In this document: positions 6,102-11,455 of the stretch, piece by piece
How positions within the stretch are numbered: the stretch's first letter is position 1
How the letters are laid out: the number at the start of each line of letters is the position of its first letter
Assembly (NCBI GenBank): GCA_003647385.1
Contig: QMMT01000022.1
Coordinates: 1 to 11,455 of the forward strand
Source of the DNA: Deltaproteobacteria bacterium
GTDB taxonomy: Bacteria; Desulfobacterota; Desulfobacteria; Desulfobacterales; Desulfobacteraceae
Length of the DNA stretch: 11,455 nt
Direction of reading: 5' to 3'
The notes under the pieces: generated by a model
What the model was told of the DNA's origin: nothing
The model's input: only the letters and a program-made list of their open reading frames with translations
Databases searched by the model: none
Position numbers and translations under genes: made by a program

Positions 6102-7301
6102 GATGGTCTGAGCCCTGGAGATGGTATGATTGCTTTTCACTTTTAGAATCAGGACAGATGAAATAAGATAGAAAAGGGCAAACAGGGTAAATACTATCCT
6201 GAAATTTGAATCTGTTATATCAAGGATCATCCCTGAAGCCCACGGGCCTAAAAGTCCTGCAACAAATCCATAAGCTGTAAATACCAGGCCAAAAACCTTC
6301 CCGAAATTTTCAATGCCGAAAACCTCGGTCACCAACGGGGCTGAAACAGCAAAAAGCGACCCAAAAGCAAGACCAATAAAGCAGGCCAGAAAACTAATGG
6401 TAAAAATATTATGAAACAAGGGCATCAAAAAATAGGCAGCCGAAGCCATGAGGCAGACTGTCATCAAAATCTTCTGTTTGGGATAAACATCCGACAGCCT
6501 GCCGCAGACCAGGCGGCCGATCCCGTTCAACACATTAAAACAGGTTAATATATAGACATATTGAGTGATACCATATCCCAAACTAATCCCAAAAGAGGAC
6601 GCAAGAACAATCAGAGAAATGCCGGCGGCTCCGGACAAAGCCCATACAAACCAGAGGAACCAGAAAGAAGGCAGGCTTAACGTCTTTTTCAACGACAATG
6701 TTGGTATTGGCTGTTTCCCCTGCTCTTTTGTTTTTTGATCGGGTATCCTTATTAACAAGGCTACTGAGGTTCCCATAAAAAGAGAACTGACTGCGGCAAA
6801 ATTAGAGGTGAATACATAGCCTTTTGAAACTAAAAAATAGGTGAATATCGGGGACATGACAGCAGCAGACCCCCCAAAGCTCAAATTAAAAAGACCGGTA
6901 ACCAGCCCTCTATTGTCCGGAAACAATTTTTGAAAAACAGTAAGACAGGGAATATAGATAAACCCGCAGAAAAATCCTTCAACAAACGCCCATATATAAA
7001 CATGTTCAATGCTACTTGCATGGCCGACAAACAATGTGGCTGCGCCGCAGACAAGGCTGCCGGTAAAAATAATATACTGACTTGCAAATTTTTCCTGCAG
7101 CTTTCCGGCCAGATACATTGAGAAACCGGTCCCGGCCAGAATAAAAAACATTGCCCTGCCAAGCTGTGCCTTATTTACCTGGAAAAGCATCTGCCATTCC
7201 GATGCCATGACACCAGGAAAACCAAAGACAAGGGCACCTGGAAAAAATATAGTCAGGCACCCGAATATGATAATTATTTTTTTATTTTCAAGGAAAGGCA
7301 T
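6096..7301 (-). CDS. MFS transporter, oxalate/formate antiporter (OFA) family-like
   Basis: This is a 401-aa integral membrane protein with hydrophobic segments consistent with 12 helices and a charged central loop (about 186-206). Family marks are the loop motif GKLQEKF (66-72), FPDNRGLVTG (127-136), the second-half loop GRLSDVYPKQKIL (267-279), and FGIENFGKVFGLVFTAYG (328-345), a pattern typical of OFA transporters. Members exchange small monocarboxylates or dicarboxylates across the inner membrane; the substrate here cannot be inferred. It is the last gene of the operon. Its ATG at 7301 overlaps the 3' end of cca by 28 bp, with only a weak AAAGAAA ribosome site, so expression may rely on translational coupling. 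It converges with the ExeA-like gene across 14 bp. Confidence 0.85.
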   Translation of the reverse strand: MPFLENKKIIIIFGCLTIFFPGALVFGFPGVMASEWQMLFQVNKAQLGRAMFFILAGTGFSMYLAGKLQEKFASQYIIFTGSLVCGAATLFVGHASSIEHVYIWAFVEGFFCGFIYIPCLTVFQKLFPDNRGLVTGLFNLSFGGSAAVMSPIFTYFLVSKGYVFTSNFAAVSSLFMGTSVALLIRIPDQKTKEQGKQPIPTLSLKKTLSLPSFWFLWFVWALSGAAGISLIVLASSFGISLGYGITQYVYILTCFNVLNGIGRLVCGRLSDVYPKQKILMTVCLMASAAYFLMPLFHNIFTISFLACFIGLAFGSLFAVSAPLVTEVFGIENFGKVFGLVFTAYGFVAGLLGPWASGMILDITDSNFRIVFTLFALFYLISSVLILKVKSNHTISRAQTIS

Positions 7302-8581
7302 ATTTCTTTCAGGTCATCGTAATTATTCAGTGTGGGATCATCCAATACCTTTTCAAACAGCATCTGCTTAATTTTACCGATATCAGGTCCGGGTGTCAGT
7401 CCCAGGATCTCAATAATATCATTCCCTGTGATCTCAAGGTCGTTCATCCCAAAAAATTTTTGGTCAGACATTTCAAGCAATAATTTTTTCAACCGGGACC
7501 GAATTTCGGAAAGGGTATAGGGGGTTTTAGCCAGATTCCCTTTTTTGTCTGCAATCCGCATCCGCATAAAATCCCGATAATCAAGACCGTATTTATCCAG
7601 CATTGCCAGAAGCCTTCGAGCCGCTTTTGGTGTTGTCTGATCTTTCAACGGTCTCATGTGAGATTTTATCAAAGATTTGATATATGCAATATCCCTGACC
7701 GGGAATCTTAGTGCCATAAGATCATCAACCACCGCCCCGATATCATTCTCATGCCCGGCAAACGTTAATTTGCCGTTATCTATTTTTGCCGCATCATATT
7801 TGCCTGTATCATGCAGGAAACCTGCAAGCCGCAAAATCGGCAAACCAGGCGGCAGCGAATCTCCCACCATCATGCTGTGGTCAAAAACCGTCTCCCCGTG
7901 ATGAGGTCCCCCGTCAAGATCATAACACCGGTCAAGGCTTGGAAAAATTTTTGATAAAATTTGAGTTTTTTTTAATGCCCTGAAAAATAGAGAGGGTTTC
8001 GCAAGATCCATTGCTTTCACAATTTCATGATGTATTCTCTCTTTTGCAACAGCCTTATCCAATAAATTCTTATTCTTTAGGATAACCGCAAGAGAAGATA
8101 AGGAAAGTGATCCTTCTATCATGGCCACAAACCGGCAGGCCCTGATTATTCTGACAGGATCTTCCAGGATTCTTTTTTCTGGATCCCTTGTAAATCTGAC
8201 AATGGCATCTTCAAGATCTTTTCTGCCGTTAAAAGGATCAATGATTCTTTTTGTCAGGGGATCGCAGGCCATTGCATTGATGGTAAAATCTCTTTTGGCC
8301 AGATCTGATTCAGGAAAACTGGCACTATCAAACATTGTCCTTCCCGAAGAAATCTCAATACCGTTTACCATGCAGATGGGAAACGTCTTACCCACTATTT
8401 TGACGTTTTGATCTGAAAAAATCGATGCGATCTCTTTCAGGGATGCATGGGTCAGGATATCAAAATCACTGGGTGTTCTTCCCAGCATGATATCCCGGAC
8501 AGCACCGCCCACAATATAGGCCTTAAAACCCTTTTTTTTTAAGGCATCTACAATAAACCGGGTGTTGTTTTTATTCTCCAT
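7274..8581 (-). CDS. cca: class II CCA tRNA nucleotidyltransferase with HD domain
   Basis: This enzyme adds or repairs the CCA end of tRNAs. The 435-aa protein has the class II poly(A) polymerase/CCA core: GGAVRDIMLGRTPSDFDI with GG at 25-26 and the catalytic D39/D41 pair, KRDFTINAM (96-104), DPFNGRKDLEDA (115-126), RILEDPVRIIRACRF (137-151), and the KERIHHE motif (180-186). An HD domain follows, with H234/H235-region histidines and HD at 257-258 (FLHDTGK). The C-terminal segment, ITGNDIIEILGLTPGPDIGK, is typical of HD-bearing CCA enzymes. Some bacteria split CC and A addition between two such enzymes, and sequence inspection cannot exclude a CC-adding form. The ATG abuts the TAA of the upstream ubiA-like gene with no gap. 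Its own 3' end overlaps the MFS gene. Confidence 0.93.
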   Translation of the reverse strand: MENKNNTRFIVDALKKKGFKAYIVGGAVRDIMLGRTPSDFDILTHASLKEIASIFSDQNVKIVGKTFPICMVNGIEISSGRTMFDSASFPESDLAKRDFTINAMACDPLTKRIIDPFNGRKDLEDAIVRFTRDPEKRILEDPVRIIRACRFVAMIEGSLSLSSLAVILKNKNLLDKAVAKERIHHEIVKAMDLAKPSLFFRALKKTQILSKIFPSLDRCYDLDGGPHHGETVFDHSMMVGDSLPPGLPILRLAGFLHDTGKYDAAKIDNGKLTFAGHENDIGAVVDDLMALRFPVRDIAYIKSLIKSHMRPLKDQTTPKAARRLLAMLDKYGLDYRDFMRMRIADKKGNLAKTPYTLSEIRSRLKKLLLEMSDQKFFGMNDLEITGNDIIEILGLTPGPDIGKIKQMLFEKVLDDPTLNNYDDLKEICLSLKIKK

Positions 8582-9445
8582 TTAAAAAATGCCCTGTGTT
8601 ACCACTCCGATAAAAAGAAAAATGGATATTGCTGAGTTCATATGAAAAAATGCTATGTTTATATGCTGCAGATCATCGGGTTTAACAAGCTTATGTTCTG
8701 CAACCAGCAGGGCGCCAATGATGCTTAAGAATACTAAAAAAACCGGGTGCATGCCAAACGTTGCATACATGGCCAAAAGGAAAACAATTGTACACCCATG
8801 GAGAAGAGAAGAAATAAACATGGCTTTTTTAAGGCCAATTTTGGACGGCAGGGAAAAAAGACCTTGCTTTTGATCAAAATCAATATCCTGACAGGAATAA
8901 AGGATATCAAACCCGGCAATATACGTCATGAGAGAAAGGCTTAAAAAAACAATACTCCAGGAAAGGGTCCCCGTTATCGCGATCCATGCTCCCACCGGTG
9001 CAAGGCTGATGGCAAACCCAAGATAAAGATGACAATATTTTGTAAACCGTTTGGTATAGGAATAAAACAATAGAAAAAACAAGGCGGGAAAAGAAAGGAG
9101 TAAACAAAGGCGTGACAACATGGCGGCAGAAACAATAAATACCAGTGATGAGAGAATCACAAAAGCAAAAGATTCCTTTTTTGACAATAATCCTGACGGA
9201 ATTTCTCTTATGGCTGTTCTCTTATTTTTAAGATCAATATCGGCATCCACAATCCTGTTAAATCCCATGGCAGCGGATCTTGCCCCCACCATGGCTGTTA
9301 AGATCCAGAAAAAGGCTGAAAAGGAAAACAAATAATTTTCCCAGGCCATTACAACGGCAGACATTGCAAAGGGAAGGGCAAAAATTGTATGGGAAAACTT
9401 AATCATTCTCCCGTAAACCAGTATCTTTTTTTTAATATATTCCAT
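8582..9445 (-). CDS. mqnP: UbiA-like polyprenyltransferase, MqnP type (menaquinone, futalosine pathway)
   Basis: This 287-aa membrane prenyltransferase probably attaches the polyprenyl tail to the menaquinone precursor. Both Asp-rich motifs are present: N63-x3-D67-x3-D71 in the NRIVDADIDLKNKRT segment, and SCQDIDFDQKQGLFSLP at 184-200 (D187, D191). The second motif's CQDxxFDxxxGLxSxP form is characteristic of the UbiA-like subfamily of the futalosine route in anaerobes, rather than E. coli UbiA. Several hydrophobic helices fit the UbiA fold. ATG 9445 overlaps the radical SAM gene's end by 14 bp and has no clear ribosome site. An alternative ATG at codon 14 has GGGAG too close to serve it. No other menaquinone gene is in the window, so the pathway assignment rests on family resemblance. 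Confidence 0.85.
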   Translation of the reverse strand: MEYIKKKILVYGRMIKFSHTIFALPFAMSAVVMAWENYLFSFSAFFWILTAMVGARSAAMGFNRIVDADIDLKNKRTAIREIPSGLLSKKESFAFVILSSLVFIVSAAMLSRLCLLLSFPALFFLLFYSYTKRFTKYCHLYLGFAISLAPVGAWIAITGTLSWSIVFLSLSLMTYIAGFDILYSCQDIDFDQKQGLFSLPSKIGLKKAMFISSLLHGCTIVFLLAMYATFGMHPVFLVFLSIIGALLVAEHKLVKPDDLQHINIAFFHMNSAISIFLFIGVVTQGIF

Positions 9446-10442
9446 AGGCTGTTGTATTACATTCAGGGCATTTCCCTTGTTCCATTAAATAATTTTCTAT
9501 CTGAAACCCAAACCGTTTCACTAAAAGTTGATTACAGGAATGGCAATAGGTATTTTCAAATGACTGCCCCGGCACATTTCCAATATAAACGTACCAAAGC
9601 CCTGCAGCCTTGCCGGCTACATATGCTTTTTCCAAAGATAGAACAGGAGTTGACGGCCTGTCCATCATATTATAGCAGGGATGAAACCTTGAGATATGCC
9701 AGGGTGTTTCTTTTCCCAGATCTTTGGCAATATAGTCTGCCATGGCCGCAAGATCTTTTTTATCATCATTTAAACCCGGAATCAAAAGAGTGGTGATTTC
9801 CACCAGGATTCCCATGTCTTTCATGTTTTTTATCGTTTCTTTAACCGGTTCAATTCTTGCCTTGCAGAAGTCTCTGTAAAATTGATCATTAAATGCTTTT
9901 AAATCCACATTGGCGGCATCAAGATAAGGAGAAATCATCTCAAGAGCCTTCTTGCTCATAAACCCGTTGGTGACGAAGATATTGAGCAGTCCTTCTTTTT
10001 TAGCCAGTCTGGCAGTCTCAAAAGCCAGTTCAAAAAAGACGGTGGGTTCTGTATAGGTATAGGAGATACTGTCACAACCGTTTTCTACAGCTTCTTTGAC
10101 AATGGATTCAGGACTGAAGTCATTTCCCTGGATCATGCCGTTGTAATCTGCCGGCATCTGGGCAATATCAGCATTCTGGCAAAAAGTGCATTTAAAATTA
10201 CATCCCACTGTTGCAATGGAATAGGAGGATGACCCCGGCTTTAAATGAAAAAGCGGTTTTTTTTCAATGGGATCAACACTTTTAGCAATCACTTTTGGAT
10301 AGACAAGGCAATAAAGCTTACCACCCTTATTCTCGCGAACCCCGCAGATCCCTCTTTTTCCTTCTTTAATGACACAGAAATGGTGGCAGATCAGACATTT
10401 TACACGGGATTTATCCAGTTTCTCATAGATCAGGGTTTCCAT
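9432..10442 (-). CDS. amrS: AmmeMemoRadiSam system radical SAM enzyme
   Basis: The 336-aa radical SAM protein has the cluster-binding C81-x3-C85-x2-C88 (CNFKCTFC) directly after a GSSSYSIATVG segment. It also has the N-terminal cysteine block C16, C19, C23, C33 (ending GICGVREN), the VDPIEKKPLFHLKPGS stretch (56-71), and SYTYTEPTVF (127-136). These resemble the AmmeMemoRadiSam family, whose genes often sit near AMMECR1-domain and Memo-like genes; the biochemical role is not established. Pairs C300/C303 and C325/C328 near the C-terminus suggest an extra zinc ribbon. Pyruvate formate-lyase activases are relatives but lack this N-terminal block. No AMMECR1 or Memo gene is visible here. A GAGG ribosome site lies 9 nt before ATG 10442, inside the end of the methyltransferase gene 3 bp upstream; the 3' end overlaps the ubiA-like gene. 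Confidence 0.88.
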   Translation of the reverse strand: METLIYEKLDKSRVKCLICHHFCVIKEGKRGICGVRENKGGKLYCLVYPKVIAKSVDPIEKKPLFHLKPGSSSYSIATVGCNFKCTFCQNADIAQMPADYNGMIQGNDFSPESIVKEAVENGCDSISYTYTEPTVFFELAFETARLAKKEGLLNIFVTNGFMSKKALEMISPYLDAANVDLKAFNDQFYRDFCKARIEPVKETIKNMKDMGILVEITTLLIPGLNDDKKDLAAMADYIAKDLGKETPWHISRFHPCYNMMDRPSTPVLSLEKAYVAGKAAGLWYVYIGNVPGQSFENTYCHSCNQLLVKRFGFQIENYLMEQGKCPECNTTAYGIY

Positions 10443-10445
10443 TTT

Positions 10446-11213
10446 TCATGGCCTCATCCGTGTTGCCAGCCCTGTTGCGGGGTTATATGACTTTGGTTTT
10501 TTCACCTTTAATGTCAACGGCCGGGTCCGAAATTTTGGTACCGGCCTGATCCGCATGCCAATAAGTGTTCCGAAAAATGATTTTTGAACAATGTTAATAT
10601 TTTCAACAAAAGCGGCTATCCGTCCTGTGGCAAGAGGAAACTGCAGGGTTGTCTTCCATTTCACAGGCACTTTGCCAAGGATTGCATACAAAATCTGTTT
10701 GAGTTCCCAGATACTGAAAAAATGGACCTGGGTATAGATATTGGGTACAAAAAAACTTTTAAAGCGACGGAGCATGTTTAAGGGCGCATACCGGTTTAAG
10801 ACACAGATAATCACTGTATCCTTTGCTACCCGGCAGGCTTCTTCAATGGCTTTTGCAGGCCTGTCCGTAAATTCAAGACTTGTGAAGAAAAAAGTACAGT
10901 CAAATTCATTGTCTTCAAACGGAAGCTCCTCTGCCACGCCCCGGTGAAGGTCCACCTGATCGCCAAGTCTTTTTGAGGCAAGATCCAGCATATACAAAGA
11001 AGGGTCTATTCCTGTCAGATTTAATCCTTTGTCCAGCAGGGGCTCAAGGCTGAGACCTGTTCCACATCCTATATCCAGAATTCTCTGCCCTTTAACCGGG
11101 GACAAAAGGTCCATCATCAATTTAATTTCAAGATCCAGGCAATACTTGTTTTTAGCCTGGTCAAACCAGGCATCATATGATCCTGCATCTTTAAAATCAA
11201 ATATATACCCCAT
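10446..11213 (-). CDS. class I SAM-dependent methyltransferase (Methyltransf_11 type), substrate unknown
   Basis: The 255-aa soluble protein has a Rossmann-fold methyltransferase core: motif I ILDIGCGTG at 45-53, the acidic ribose-binding residue D70 in GIDPS, AEELPFEDNEFD at 94-105 (motif II region), and a TSLEF strand after it. The C-terminal third (about 150-255) is basic, lacks recognised motifs and ends in a K/R/P-rich tail. It is not a clear UbiE/MenG by eye. The neighbouring ubiA-like gene allows a quinone-methylating role, but that is inference only. The start at ATG 11213 follows a GATGGATGAAT tandem repeat offering a modest GGAT ribosome site. The stop lies 3 bp before the radical SAM gene, and the CooC-like gene ends 26 bp upstream. 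Confidence 0.82.
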   Translation of the reverse strand: MGYIFDFKDAGSYDAWFDQAKNKYCLDLEIKLMMDLLSPVKGQRILDIGCGTGLSLEPLLDKGLNLTGIDPSLYMLDLASKRLGDQVDLHRGVAEELPFEDNEFDCTFFFTSLEFTDRPAKAIEEACRVAKDTVIICVLNRYAPLNMLRRFKSFFVPNIYTQVHFFSIWELKQILYAILGKVPVKWKTTLQFPLATGRIAAFVENINIVQKSFFGTLIGMRIRPVPKFRTRPLTLKVKKPKSYNPATGLATRMRP

Positions 11214-11214
11214 T

Positions 11215-11237
11215 ATTCATCCATCATTCATCCATCA
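11215..11237. repeat. 11-bp perfect tandem duplication in the ribosome-binding region of the methyltransferase gene
   Basis: ATTCATCCATC occurs at 11215-11225 and 11226-11236, and the match continues one base further. On the coding strand it reads GATGGATGAAT twice, ending directly before the AATG start, so each copy offers a GGAT-like ribosome site. It fills most of the 26-bp gap between the CooC-like gene and the methyltransferase gene. Confidence 0.85.
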
Positions 11238-11239
11238 GG

Positions 11240-11455
11240 TTACTCAATAATTTCTTCAACCTTTTCCATCATCTGATCAATGGCAACCACTGCTGAAGAG
11301 TCTTCTTCCAATTCAAGAAGTGACCTCATTTTCATATCAAACTCAAGAAGATTATTGTCATTGGGTATGGTACACAGGATGGGAACCCCGATTTTTTCAA
11401 CCTCATCTAAAAATGCTTTACTAAGCGTTTCCGGTGCCCGATTGACAATCAGGCC
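11240..11455 (-). CDS. CooC/MinD-like P-loop ATPase, C-terminal fragment (5' end beyond right edge)
   Basis: Only the last 71 residues are inside the window, ending at TAA 11242-11240. They begin GLIVNRAPETLSKAFLDEVE and continue with a GVPILCTIPNDNNLLEFD segment, then an acidic helical end. The xxNR strand followed by an IPxDxxLxxxD turn matches the C-terminal part of CooC/MinD/ParA-like deviant Walker ATPases. In CO dehydrogenase maturation these load nickel, and related copies serve other metalloenzymes or positioning systems. The Walker A region is not visible, so family placement is moderate and no specific role can be assigned. It is the first visible gene of the minus-strand operon, 26 bp upstream of the methyltransferase. 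Confidence 0.6.
   Translation of the reverse strand, partial: GLIVNRAPETLSKAFLDEVEKIGVPILCTIPNDNNLLEFDMKMRSLLELEEDSSAVVAIDQMMEKVEEIIE

Noticed and set aside
8121-8411. 96-codon plus-strand open frame
   Set aside because: It is fully antisense to conserved catalytic motifs of cca and resembles no family.
9389-9796. 135-codon plus-strand open frame
   Set aside because: It lies antisense across the well-supported ubiA-like and radical SAM genes, has no family resemblance or ribosome site, and reads as a shadow frame.
1-11455. Mobile element, CRISPR array, toxin-antitoxin pair or defence island
   Set aside because: No transposase, integrase, regularly spaced repeats, small toxin/antitoxin pair or known defence domain was seen; base composition appears even across the genes.
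1-11455. tRNA, rRNA or known riboswitch
   Set aside because: No cloverleaf-like block, rRNA-like segment or recognisable riboswitch core was found in the spacers at 1814-1987, 3593-3781 or 4754-4794.

Overview
The window reads as an ordinary chromosomal segment of an anaerobic Desulfobacterota bacterium, probably a Desulfobacteraceae-type sulfate reducer. This is inferred from gene content only: a glycolate/lactate-oxidase-type Fe-S subunit, a futalosine-type UbiA prenyltransferase, an AmmeMemoRadiSam radical SAM enzyme, a CooC/MinD-like ATPase, a TAXI periplasmic binding protein and an ExeA-like ATPase, in moderately AT-rich DNA with AT-rich spacers. I see no rRNA, tRNA, CRISPR array, transposase or phage gene. 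Eleven protein genes are supported, two of them cut by the window edges.

Left part (1-1987). On the minus strand, serB (phosphoserine phosphatase with two N-terminal ACT domains) is followed, with an 8-bp overlap, by an Fe-S oxidoreductase subunit that runs off the left edge. A 174-bp AT-rich divergent region upstream of serB carries candidate promoters for both directions and a 12-bp direct repeat.

Middle (1988-6081). A lone polar amino-acid-type solute-binding protein (+) converges on a DUF89 metal-dependent phosphatase (-). After a 189-bp divergent spacer comes a plus-strand pair: a TAXI-type periplasmic binding protein, then a membrane-anchored ExeA/GspA-like AAA ATPase whose periplasmic tail is a Pro/Glu-rich stalk instead of a peptidoglycan-binding domain. 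Neither binding protein has a permease gene in the window.

Right part (6096-11455). Six minus-strand genes form one compact operon, in transcription order: CooC/MinD-like ATPase (partial), class I SAM methyltransferase, AmmeMemoRadiSam radical SAM enzyme, UbiA-like prenyltransferase (MqnP type), CCA tRNA nucleotidyltransferase with HD domain, and an OFA-type MFS transporter. Gaps are 26 bp or less and three junctions abut or overlap, so the genes are probably co-transcribed and partly translationally coupled. The mixture (quinone tail attachment, tRNA end maturation, an uncharacterised radical SAM system, a transporter) does not form one obvious pathway.

Nothing here is a clear new defence or mobile system. 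The points most worth checking are the TAXI protein/ExeA-like ATPase pair, the radical SAM-centred operon, a possible operator repeat in the serB divergent region, a long leader with potential Shine-Dalgarno sequestration before the TAXI gene, and two perfect 11-bp tandem duplications, one inside a coding sequence.
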